In this document: positions 15,893-23,040 of the stretch, piece by piece
How the letters are laid out: each line of letters starts with the position of its first letter
How positions within the stretch are numbered: the first letter of the stretch is position 1
Assembly: GCA_046760785.1 (NCBI GenBank)
Contig: JBHIET010000026.1
Location: 1 to 38,250 of the forward strand
Reading direction: 5' to 3'
Length of the DNA: 38,250 nucleotides
Source: JBHIET01 sp046760785
GTDB taxonomy: Bacteria; Chloroflexota; Anaerolineae; B4-G1
Program-made: the position numbers and the translations under genes
Notes under the pieces: model-generated
What the model was told of the DNA's origin: nothing
The model's database searches: none
Seen by the model: only the letters and a program-made list of their open reading frames with translations

Positions 15893-18800
15893 TCATCCCG
15901 TGCCCGTAGCATCATATTGGGCCAGCGCCAGGATCAGGAAAAAGGCCAACGCCAGGTCGGGGAAGAACACCGTGTTATCCACCAGGCCGTGGGCCAGCAG
16001 ACTGGCCATGCTGCCGGTGAGACCCAGAGAAATGCTCAAAGCCCCCGTCGCGGGGGCGTCCCATGCAGCGGGCGCTCCTTGCTGGCGTGGCATCTCTGCC
16101 CCCGACCCCCTCGGCGAGGAGGGCCGGGAGCGTCGTAACAGAGTCTGCCAGAACGCCACCTGCACCGCAAACCCCGCCAATAGCCCCAGCAGTCCTAGTC
16201 GCGTCCAATGATCCAGATAGACGTTGTGCGGGTGTTCCAGGTTGAACTCCTGCCAGGCGGAGGGCAGCACGTAGCGGGTGCGGTAGGCATCCAGAAAGTT
16301 GCCCGGCCCGACGCCAAACCAGGGATGCTCGCGGATGAGCGTCAGGCTGCTGCGCCACAATTCCAGCCTGAAGAAGGCTCCTCCCTGTTGCAGGTCTATG
16401 AGCGAGGCGAAGCGCGGTACGCGCAGGAGCGGGATCAGCGCCAACGCGCCGGCCAGCACGAGCGCCAGCGCCGCCCAGCGATACTGCCCCCCGGCCCGCC
16501 AGCCCATCGTCAACAACGCCGCGGGTATCCCCAATAGTAGCGCCCCCCGTGAGAAACTGAGCACCAGCGCCAGCGTCACCACCACCAGCGCCAGCCCGTA
16601 GAACAGCCGACGGTGCTCCAGCCGCACTGCTGTGGAGCAGGCGGTGCTGGAAGGTAACACCACGACCGCCACCAGCAGCGGCCACATCCGCCCCAGATAT
16701 AGCCCCACGTTGTTGGGCGAGTAGTAGACGCTCTGCAAACGCGGCAGCCCTCCCTCGGCGATGACGACGTCATGTCCCAGTACGTACTGCACCAGCCCAA
16801 TGGCTGCCACCCCGACACCCCCCAGGACGAAAGCGTCCACCAGCCGCTGCCTGGCCTGGTTATTTAGGCGGGCCAGCCGCAGCAGCGCGTAGTAAAGCGC
16901 GGGGAGCAGGAAGACGGCCCGCAGTTCGAACAGCGCGGCCCATCGGCCTGCCCTGAGCGAAGTCGAAGGGTCGGCAGCAATCAAACTGGCCAATACCGCC
17001 GCCAGCACCAGCAGCAGGACGGAGCAGTCAATGGGGGAAATGCGTCGAGTTGCCGACTTGCCGACTCGCTGACTCGCAGTTCCTACGGCGCACAGCAACA
17101 CCAGCACCTCCGGCAGGCTCAACGCCCGGTAGAGCATATTGCCGGGATGCAGGTAGAATGGCGCGGTGAGGGCGACCAGTGCCAATCCCAGGTCGAGCCG
17201 CAAAGAAAAAAGTGCTGCCAGCACCAGCAGCATCAACAAGCTGACGACGAACCACGGGCTACCCCAGTTCCGTTCCCAACTGGCCCCAGCGGTGGCCCAG
17301 AGCAGGCCGGTCAGCCCCACGACCAGCGCCACCTGCGCCCATTCGGGCCAGCCGAGGAACGTCCGCCTTAACGCCGTCCACTCCACTCGCCGCGCGTCGC
17401 GTACCAACAGCGCCGCCAGCGCCAACCCCGTCACACCCAAGCCGGCCATCTTCCAGCCGTAGCCATCGCAGACCGGCTCCGGACCCACGCGCCAGTCCAC
17501 CAGCGCCCATTGACCTTGCCCGTGCTCGGCCACGACCTCGACGGTGTGCGGGCCGGGAGCGAGGCCGGTCGCCAGGGGAACGGTGGTGACGGTGGGGTCA
17601 CTGTCGTAGAGCACGAGGTAGGCACAGCCCGTATCATCCCGTGGGAGCGCGTTGGCCGGCTCGCCATCCACCGTGACATAAAGAAAGGCGCGGTACGGCC
17701 CCCGCCGCACCGTCAGCGCAATGGCCGTCCCATCGAAGTGGAAGGTGGCCCGGTCGCCATCACGACCGGCGTCCGCCCCCAGTGGCCCCACACGCCACTC
17801 CCCCTCGTAGGTCGCCCAGCGGTTGCGCGCCGGGTAGCCGCCGACCGGGGCTCCGTCGGGGAGAGAATTAGCCCAGGCCGCCACCGCGTCGTAGACCGGG
17901 CGGGGAGCGCCGTCCTGCCCCACCAGCGCGAAGCCCCAGTGCGGGTCGTCGGGAGGGACGGCGGGCTGGAAGTGCTCCAGGATCAGCGCTCCCACCCAGG
18001 GCCATTCGGCACGCGCCCGTTCCAGCGCCGCGACGGTATGGGCCGCCTGGGTCTTTTCATCAGTCTGACCCCACAGGGAGGGCGCACCCGTCCAGCCTAG
18101 CGGCAGCGCGTTCCATCCCCAGTGGCTGGCCCAGATCGCTTTGTCCGCGTCGCCGTGCGCCACCATCACCTCCCGCAGCAGGAGCAAGCGCGAAAAGTTG
18201 AGCACCGCCTCGCTGGCCCTCCGGTCGTCGGGGCCGGTGTCGAAGCCGTAGGGCTTGCCGGCCACGACGTCGAAGTAGGGGGCGGCCCCCGCCCGGTAGA
18301 GTTGCTCCAGGTAGCGCAGGTCGCTCAGGTTCTGCGGGCCGGTCTCGACGGTGGGAGCCAGTCCCGCCAGGAGGATGCGGGCGTCGGGGTCGGCGGTGCG
18401 GATGGCGCGGGCGGTGCGGGCCAGGAGGTCGGCGTAGGCAGGCGGGTTGACCGGCCCGCCGCCCCAGTGGTCCCCCAGGTTAGGCTCGTCCCAGACCTGG
18501 TAGTAGTTCACCTGAGCGCCGTAGCGGGCGGCGAATTCACGAGCGAAGGCGGCAAAACGGTCTGGATCGGTTGGTGGAGCGGGAGGGGTGTCGTCGAGGA
18601 CGGCCACCAGTCTCAGTTGCGGGTGGTGAGCCAGCGCGGCCAGGATGCGGTCAGGTGCGCTCCAATCAAACCGGCCCGGCTCTGGCTCAATCTGGCTCCA
18701 GTAGAAGGACTGGCGCACCCAGACGAAGCCGCCCCCGGCGATACGGGTCAGAGCGGCCTCCAGCCCCTCGTCGTCGTATTGCTCCAGCGCGACGTTGACA

Positions 18801-18988
18801 CCCAGGACGGGTACGTCAGCCCCGGCCACGGCCGCAGGGAAGCCGCTGGGCAAGCCCCGGATGCGGGCTTGGTGGGTCGCGACGACGGCCTGCGCGGCCA
18901 AGACAACGACAAGCAGCAGCGCCAACTGGACCATTGTGAGGAATTGATTGAGCAAACGCTTCAAGATCGGCCCTCGCAACGTACTCAT
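15893..18988 (-). CDS. glycoside-hydrolase-like domain fused to O-antigen ligase-type membrane domain
   Basis: About 1031 aa from the ATG at 18988; an upstream GTG at 19057 is possible, and neither has a clear Shine-Dalgarno. After a signal anchor (about 15-40) comes a TIM-barrel domain (45-410) like the GH-A clan (GH39/GH5-type), with the acid/base Glu in VWDEPNLGDHW. The usual nucleophile Glu segment (TE-x-GW) reads ASHWGW, with His (codon 18124-18122). A beta-sandwich-like segment (410-500) is followed by about 12 membrane segments with the Wzy/WaaL ligase pattern: SFSRGALL, FFRLELWRSSLTLIREHPWFGVGPGNF and HPHNVYLDHWTRLG. The first part should be outside the membrane and the second may join glycans to a lipid or protein carrier. 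Two small repeats are read in frame (16040-16060 and 16951-16970). Confidence 0.82.
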   Translation of the reverse strand: MSTLRGPILKRLLNQFLTMVQLALLLVVVLAAQAVVATHQARIRGLPSGFPAAVAGADVPVLGVNVALEQYDDEGLEAALTRIAGGGFVWVRQSFYWSQIEPEPGRFDWSAPDRILAALAHHPQLRLVAVLDDTPPAPPTDPDRFAAFAREFAARYGAQVNYYQVWDEPNLGDHWGGGPVNPPAYADLLARTARAIRTADPDARILLAGLAPTVETGPQNLSDLRYLEQLYRAGAAPYFDVVAGKPYGFDTGPDDRRASEAVLNFSRLLLLREVMVAHGDADKAIWASHWGWNALPLGWTGAPSLWGQTDEKTQAAHTVAALERARAEWPWVGALILEHFQPAVPPDDPHWGFALVGQDGAPRPVYDAVAAWANSLPDGAPVGGYPARNRWATYEGEWRVGPLGADAGRDGDRATFHFDGTAIALTVRRGPYRAFLYVTVDGEPANALPRDDTGCAYLVLYDSDPTVTTVPLATGLAPGPHTVEVVAEHGQGQWALVDWRVGPEPVCDGYGWKMAGLGVTGLALAALLVRDARRVEWTALRRTFLGWPEWAQVALVVGLTGLLWATAGASWERNWGSPWFVVSLLMLLVLAALFSLRLDLGLALVALTAPFYLHPGNMLYRALSLPEVLVLLCAVGTASQRVGKSATRRISPIDCSVLLLVLAAVLASLIAADPSTSLRAGRWAALFELRAVFLLPALYYALLRLARLNNQARQRLVDAFVLGGVGVAAIGLVQYVLGHDVVIAEGGLPRLQSVYYSPNNVGLYLGRMWPLLVAVVVLPSSTACSTAVRLEHRRLFYGLALVVVTLALVLSFSRGALLLGIPAALLTMGWRAGGQYRWAALALVLAGALALIPLLRVPRFASLIDLQQGGAFFRLELWRSSLTLIREHPWFGVGPGNFLDAYRTRYVLPSAWQEFNLEHPHNVYLDHWTRLGLLGLLAGFAVQVAFWQTLLRRSRPSSPRGSGAEMPRQQGAPAAWDAPATGALSISLGLTGSMASLLAHGLVDNTVFFPDLALAFFLILALAQYDATGTG
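16040..16060. repeat. GC-rich palindromic repeat inside the ligase gene
   Basis: GCCCCCG...CGGGGGC palindrome within the membrane-domain gene. Its reverse complement matches 38218-38238 at 20 of 21 bases. It codes for a variable stretch (AWDAPATGALS) near the C-terminus. Confidence 0.7.
16951..16970. repeat. in-frame dispersed repeat CCCTGAGCGAAGTCGAAGGG
   Basis: A 20-bp imperfect palindrome that is read through as PSTSLRAG between two membrane segments of the ligase-type protein. The same word type is a common dispersed element in other genomes. Confidence 0.6.
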
Positions 18989-19113
18989 ACTGCACAGGCT
19001 ACGGTTGTACGACGCTTGAACAAGTTCCTTGCCACACAAAGTTGACGTGACGTTCACTTGACAGTATACTTAGATAGAATCGCCAATGGGCGTATCCCAA
19101 TCTTGGGGGAGCG

Positions 19114-19151
19114 AGCGCCGGCTGAGTAGCCGCAGGCGTATCGAAACCAAG
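19114..19151. repeat. REP-like repeat between ligase gene and HEPN remnant
   Basis: GCTGAGTAGCCGCAGGCGTATCGAAACC type element, inverted relative to the copy near 13504. The spacer 18989-19227 holds no gene apart from this. Confidence 0.55.
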
Positions 19152-19227
19152 CGAGCGGCCCTACAGGCAATGCGCCCGCCGCCAATCCCAGAGGCCTTAA
19201 CGTCTTTGATAGCAAAGGAAGCAGGGA

Positions 19228-19563
19228 ATGATCGACATCGAAAAACAGATTGCCTACTGGCAAGCAGGAGCTACTGAGGACTGGGAAATAGCGCAAGAGT
19301 TGATCAGTAACAAAAGAGTACGCCATAGTCTATTCTTCGCCCACCTGACCCTGGAGTAGGTACTCAAAGCTTACGTATGCCATCACATTCAAGATCTAGC
19401 TCCCAAGCTCCACAACCTGGTTAGGCTGGCTGAATTGGCCGCGATTCCCTTGAACGAAGCTCAGATAGACCTGCTGGCGGAAATGAACGCATTCAACATC
19501 GAAGGACGTTACCCAAATTCGCTCCTGCCTCTCCCCTCCCTGGACGAAGCAGGAGCGACATAG
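19228..19563 (+). pseudogene. HEPN-domain toxin gene, broken by an internal stop
   Basis: Reading from ATG 19228 (AGGAAGCAGGGA upstream) gives a typical minimal HEPN protein: MIDIEKQIAYWQAG, then EDWEIAQELISNKRVRHSLFFAHLTLE. An in-frame TAG (19357-19359) stands where relatives have Lys (AAG), and the frame then continues cleanly as VLKAYVCHHIQDLAPKLHNL, ending after DEAGAT at TAG 19561-19563. Relatives are about 125-135 aa; here only 111 codons are covered, so the C-terminal helix is missing. HEPN proteins of this type are RNase-like toxins paired with MNT nucleotidyltransferase antitoxins. The single base change and the missing end make a functional product unlikely, unless the stop is read through. 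Confidence 0.8.
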
Positions 19564-19760
19564 ATCTACTGGTGGTGTCACCACGATTTGACGGCGAATG
19601 CAGGCGGGCAGACGTGAATCTCCTCTGGCGTGTTGCCGCCCGGACTGACAGTCGCATAGAACCTATTCCGATTGGGCAGCGTCAGTTCGAAGAAGACGAC
19701 AGCAGCGCTATCATCGAGATCGCTCGCCGTGAAGGTCAAAAAATTCTCCTGGCAGGTTAA
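19554..19760 (+). pseudogene. MNT-type nucleotidyltransferase antitoxin, 5' part deleted
   Basis: Frame starting at 19554 reads SDIDLLVVSPRFDGE, then DVNLLWRVAARTDSRIEPI and DDSSAIIEIARREG. This is the second half of a minimal nucleotidyltransferase (MNT) antitoxin. The D-x-D pair is kept. The start codon and the G-S-x-x-x-G motif that precede it in the family are absent. The fragment overlaps the end of the HEPN frame by 10 bases in another frame, as if a deletion had joined the HEPN 3' part to the MNT catalytic motif. No start codon or ribosome-binding site serves it, apart from a GTG at 19572 without support. Confidence 0.75.
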
Positions 19761-19849
19761 GTACTCAACCAGGAGGAGAAAAACCTCCCTTCTACCTCTA
19801 ACGAGGCCTCCGCAGGCAGGTTAGTGACCAGCCTCCCATCTCTCCATCT

Positions 19850-21481
19850 TTACTGCCTCACATACAGCCACACCTGCAAGCCGTGGAATTCCCGCCGGTC
19901 GAGCAGGTCAAGTTGAGCTTCCAACGCCGGGGGGATCAACCTCTGCGGGTCGGTGTACCAGTCGTGGCTGTAGACCAGCCATACCCGCTCGTGGCCCCGG
20001 ACGAGCGCCCGCAGCCGTGGCAGGTCGTCTGTGGCCACCTTCGGCTCCAGGACACCCCGCTCGAACAGGTCCACCGGCAGGCCGTGCTCGGCCACCGGGC
20101 GATTATACAAGCGGCGGAAGTAATAGTCAAAGGGAATCTGCGTCCAGGTCGCGTTGAACAGGATCAGGTCGTCAGGCTCCACCTGCTCGGCCACGAGCGC
20201 AGCGGCCTCGTCCCATTCCTCCTTCTGGAAGTGGACGTAGTACTCGTGCAGCGAGAGGGAGTTGATCGCCAGCACCATCAGGGTGATGATAAACCAGGTC
20301 TTTGATTGGCAAAACATCGCCTTGCGTCCCCGGAATCCCCAAAAGCAACGACCAACTCGCCCAGACAAGGAAGAAAACCTGGTTTCTAGCTGGCGCACGC
20401 CGGCAGCCAGCAGCAGGTAGAGCGGGAGCGAGGCCCAGATCAGCGTGCGGTCGTAGAAGATGGGCCGGCGTAGGCTGACCAGCCACTCCCCCACGAACGG
20501 CGTTATGAGGGTGACGAGCAGGAACATGATGTGGGCCGGACGACGGCGGAAGTAGACCAGCCCCAGCAACGCCAGCCCCACAAACAGCATCACCACTGCA
20601 TAGAGACCGACACCCGTCAGTGGCAGGAAATCGCTCACGAAGGCCCCCACCACGCCGGCGACTGTCTCCCAGGTGGGCGCGGGCAGCCAGAACTCGCGGT
20701 AGACGGTGGCGCTTTGGGTGAGGAAGGCCGGGAGCCAGGGGAGCCACAGGGGAAGTACGGCGAGTTGGGCCAGGAGCCAGTGACGTATTGCGTATTGCGT
20801 ATTACGTAAGCAGGGTAGGCGCAAGGTTAGTATAAGAAGATTGGCAGTGAGGAGGAAGAAGACTGCCGTGTTGTGGGTCCACAGCGCCGCCGCAGTAAAG
20901 ACGACATAGTCCAGCCAGGCGTTGCGATCTTCAGGTTTCAGGTTCGAGGTTTCACGTTTGCCTGACCTGGAACCTGAAACTGAAACCCCATCCAGCAACC
21001 GCACCAGCGCACACAGCGCCAGGGATGCGTTCAGCGCCAGCAGGGTGTACATGCGCGTTTCCTGGGCAAACCGCACGTGGAAGGGGGAGACGGCCAGGAG
21101 CAGCGCGGCGAGGAGCCCCACCTTTTCGTCGGCCAAGCGGCGGCCCAGCAGGTAGAGCGCGGGAATGGTCAGCGTGCCGAGCAGGGCGGAGAGCGCTCGC
21201 ACGGCGACTTCGCCATCACCGAAGAGGGCCAGCCAGAAGTGGAGCAGCAGGTAGTAGAGCGGCGGGTGCTGATCAATACGGGCGACCCAGTCCAGCATGT
21301 CCCCCACCGGCTGCCGGGCCAGCCAGATGCTGAATGCTTCATCGAGCCATAAGCCCTGGCTGCCGGTGTGGTAGAGGCGGAGGAAACCGCCGAGGAGGGT
21401 GATTGCCAGCAGAGGGAGCAGCTTGTGAGGGACGCACTGTGTATCGCGTGTTGCGTGTTGCGTGATTCCCGTCCGTGCCAC
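19850..21481 (-). CDS. GT39/ArnT-like membrane glycosyltransferase
   Basis: 543-aa integral membrane protein of the dolichyl-phosphate-mannose/ArnT type (PMT_2 superfamily), expected to transfer a sugar from a polyprenyl-phosphate donor on the outer face. The first periplasmic loop carries GLWLDEAFSIWLAR with the family Asp-Glu, then HPPLYYLLLHFWLALFGDGEVAVRALSALLG and FAQETRMYTL. About ten membrane segments are followed by a C-terminal soluble domain (about 410-543). The only clear start is the GTG at 21481, which lies inside the end of the TrmO frame. Three small repeats are read in frame: RNTQYAIRH (20784-20804), GKRETSNLKPED (around 20931-20992) and TQHATRDTQ (21447-21467). Confidence 0.85.
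   Translation of the reverse strand: MARTGITQHATRDTQCVPHKLLPLLAITLLGGFLRLYHTGSQGLWLDEAFSIWLARQPVGDMLDWVARIDQHPPLYYLLLHFWLALFGDGEVAVRALSALLGTLTIPALYLLGRRLADEKVGLLAALLLAVSPFHVRFAQETRMYTLLALNASLALCALVRLLDGVSVSGSRSGKRETSNLKPEDRNAWLDYVVFTAAALWTHNTAVFFLLTANLLILTLRLPCLRNTQYAIRHWLLAQLAVLPLWLPWLPAFLTQSATVYREFWLPAPTWETVAGVVGAFVSDFLPLTGVGLYAVVMLFVGLALLGLVYFRRRPAHIMFLLVTLITPFVGEWLVSLRRPIFYDRTLIWASLPLYLLLAAGVRQLETRFSSLSGRVGRCFWGFRGRKAMFCQSKTWFIITLMVLAINSLSLHEYYVHFQKEEWDEAAALVAEQVEPDDLILFNATWTQIPFDYYFRRLYNRPVAEHGLPVDLFERGVLEPKVATDDLPRLRALVRGHERVWLVYSHDWYTDPQRLIPPALEAQLDLLDRREFHGLQVWLYVRQ
20784..20804. repeat. tandem heptamer (CGTATTG) x3 inside the GT39 gene
   Basis: CGTATTG, CGTATTG, CGTATTA in tandem, read on the coding strand as NTQYAIR. 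A related array, CGTGTTG x2 plus CGTGATT, is at 21447-21467 at the start of the same gene. Confidence 0.75.
20935..20980. repeat. inverted repeat inserted in the GT39 gene
   Basis: GTTTCAGGTTC (20935-20945) and GAACCTGAAAC (20970-20980) form an 11-bp perfect inverted repeat. It is read in frame as a hydrophilic loop (GSRSGKRETSNLKPE) between membrane segments. Confidence 0.65.
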
Positions 21482-21933
21482 GCTTTATAACCCAACGGTA
21501 GCGCTTGTACAAACTGCCCGGTGTATGGGCAATCGAAGGACGAAGCGTATACCTTGATGTCGAGCACCGGCGAGCCATCCAGCGCATCCAGGCCGACGAC
21601 TTCCAGCACGTGGCCCTTGATGCGCCGGACGCGGGCTGTGGTCACGCCGATGGGGTTGGGGCGGCGGGGGCTGCGGGTGGCAAACACCCCCCGGAGCGGC
21701 CGGCTGGGGTCGCCCCGAGGGTGCACACGTAGATCGTAGCCGCTGGAGCGGTGGAGGTAGTAGAGCACGAGGATGTCGTCGCCAGGTTCCAGGCCCAACA
21801 GGCCGACGCTCAATGCGGGGTCGAGCAGGATGCGGGCCGGGCGTGACTGCAATTCGTCGTGCGATAACCCTACATCCTCCGCGTCCCGCTCCACGCGGCC
21901 GATGGGGTGGAGTGTGATGGCCTGGCCGCTCAC
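21169..21933 (-). CDS. TrmO-like tRNA methyltransferase with read-through tail
   Basis: The first 150 residues match TrmO (UPF0066/TsaA), the enzyme that methylates N6-threonylcarbamoyladenosine at tRNA position 37 with S-adenosylmethionine. The motifs LHPIGRVERD near the start and GVFATRSPRRPNPIGVT are typical. The GTG at 21933 overlaps the stop of the preceding FHA gene in a GTGA arrangement. The domain ends near residue 150 (LGYKAWHG), but no stop follows. The frame runs about 100 more codons into the GT39 gene, to 21169, and that tail looks like random shadow sequence. A heptamer repeat (21447-21467) sits where the stop would be expected. The tail may be tolerated, or the protein may be unstable. 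Confidence 0.78.
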   Translation of the reverse strand: MSGQAITLHPIGRVERDAEDVGLSHDELQSRPARILLDPALSVGLLGLEPGDDILVLYYLHRSSGYDLRVHPRGDPSRPLRGVFATRSPRRPNPIGVTTARVRRIKGHVLEVVGLDALDGSPVLDIKVYASSFDCPYTGQFVQALPLGYKAWHGRESRNTQHAIHSASLTSCSLCWQSPSSAVSSASTTPAARAYGSMKHSASGWPGSRWGTCWTGSPVLISTRRSTTCCSTSGWPSSVMAKSPCERSPPCSAR

Positions 21934-22553
21934 CCGCCCACTTGTAGCACCAGTTCCACCGACCCGCCCAGGCTCAACACGTCGCCGGGGCGGAACTGCA
22001 CCGGCCCGGTGAGCCGGTAGCCGTTGACGAAGGTGCCGTTCGTGCTGTTCAGATCCTCCACGACGAACTGTTGCCCATCCCAGGTGAGACGGGCGTGATG
22101 GCCGGAGACGTTGGGAAAGTTGATGACCACATGGCAATCTGGAGCCCGTCCCATGACGACCGCGCCCGGAGTGACGAGAGGGTAGCGGGTCTCTGCCCCC
22201 GGGCCGGCCCGCACGACGAGCGCGTACCCCGGCAGAGTAGCGAAGGCGGAGGCTGGAGCAGCCGGCTGCTTTGTCTTCCGCCGCCGTGCGAGGGACACCG
22301 CTATTCCCAATAGCACCGCGCCCCCCAATACCAGTAAGACAAGCGCAATCCCACCCAACAGGAGATAGTTCGGCCCGGAGATGCCGGGCACTCCCTCACC
22401 GCTCACTGGCGTCATCCAGACGGCGGGAGGCAGTGTGGGGGTTGGGTCTTGAGCAAGCACGTCGCTCCACGCCCACGCGGGCAAGAGCAGCAGCCCGACG
22501 ACGAAACCGACCAGGCAAAGCAGCCACCAGAGATTGTTTCGTTGTTCTTTCAA
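21930..22553 (-). CDS. membrane-anchored FHA-domain protein
   Basis: 207 aa. Membrane segments lie near residues 8-30 and 63-88, with the C-terminal FHA domain (about 110-205) probably cytoplasmic. The FHA domain keeps the phosphothreonine-binding residues: GR (VMGRAPDC), S-x-H-H (VSGHHARL) and the Asn of STNGTFVNG. The start is TTG at 22553, decided by a perfect AGGAGGTGAG six bases upstream. It is co-transcribed with the second FHA gene (10 bp away) and overlaps TrmO by GTGA. FHA proteins read Ser/Thr kinase signals, but no kinase gene is in the window. Confidence 0.87.
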   Translation of the reverse strand: MKEQRNNLWWLLCLVGFVVGLLLLPAWAWSDVLAQDPTPTLPPAVWMTPVSGEGVPGISGPNYLLLGGIALVLLVLGGAVLLGIAVSLARRRKTKQPAAPASAFATLPGYALVVRAGPGAETRYPLVTPGAVVMGRAPDCHVVINFPNVSGHHARLTWDGQQFVVEDLNSTNGTFVNGYRLTGPVQFRPGDVLSLGGSVELVLQVGG

Positions 22554-22563
22554 CGCTCACCTC

Positions 22564-23040
22564 CTACGCCTGCAACACCAGCTCTACCCCTCCGCCCAGG
22601 TTGATGACGTCGCCAGGGCGGACCCAAACCGCTGCGGTGATGCGGTGGCCGTTGACGAAGGTGCCCGCCGCGCTCCCCAGGTCCTGCAAGACGAAGCCCC
22701 CCTCCTGCCGCGAGAGACTCGCGTGGTGGGGCGACACTTGTGGATGCGGGATGGAGGCGTGGGCCTCGGGAGCGCTGCCCATCAGCGTTGTCGTGTGAGT
22801 CACGGGATGCTGCGCCCCGGCCCCGGGGCCGCTACGCACCCACAGCCAGGCCCTACCGGGCACAGCGGGGGAGGCGACCCGTTGCCGGGCCGCCTCCGCC
22901 TCCCGCTTGCGCGGCACCAGCGCCGCGACGACCGCCACCAGCAACAGAATCCCTACCAGGCCGATCAGGCCCAGCAGCGCCAACTGGAGCAGCCCCCAAT
23001 CCACCGGCCAGGATATTTGCAGAGACGTCACGGGGCCCAT
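22564..23040 (-). CDS. membrane-anchored FHA-like protein with degenerate phosphothreonine site
   Basis: 158 aa. One membrane segment (about 15-42), a basic linker and a C-terminal FHA fold (about 65-158) very like that of the next gene: compare GSVELVLQ with GGVELVLQ. The phosphopeptide-contacting Arg of the GR motif is Ser here (LMGSAPEA), and the conserved Asn of TNG is Ala (GSAAGTFVNG). The S-x-H-H segment is kept. It should not bind phosphothreonine in the usual way, so it may act as a partner or dimer subunit of its neighbour (inference). The ATG at 23040 overlaps the end of the large surface protein gene by 13 bases. Confidence 0.85.
   Translation of the reverse strand: MGPVTSLQISWPVDWGLLQLALLGLIGLVGILLLVAVVAALVPRKREAEAARQRVASPAVPGRAWLWVRSGPGAGAQHPVTHTTTLMGSAPEAHASIPHPQVSPHHASLSRQEGGFVLQDLGSAAGTFVNGHRITAAVWVRPGDVINLGGGVELVLQA

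Noticed and set aside
18122..19045. 307-codon plus-strand frame
   Set aside because: Opposite the hydrolase-like/ligase gene; Gly/Arg/Val-rich with no motif.
19058..19080. Possible plus-strand promoter TTGACA...TAGAAT before the HEPN remnant
   Set aside because: The spacing between the boxes is only 11 bases; no acceptable -35/-10 pair was found.
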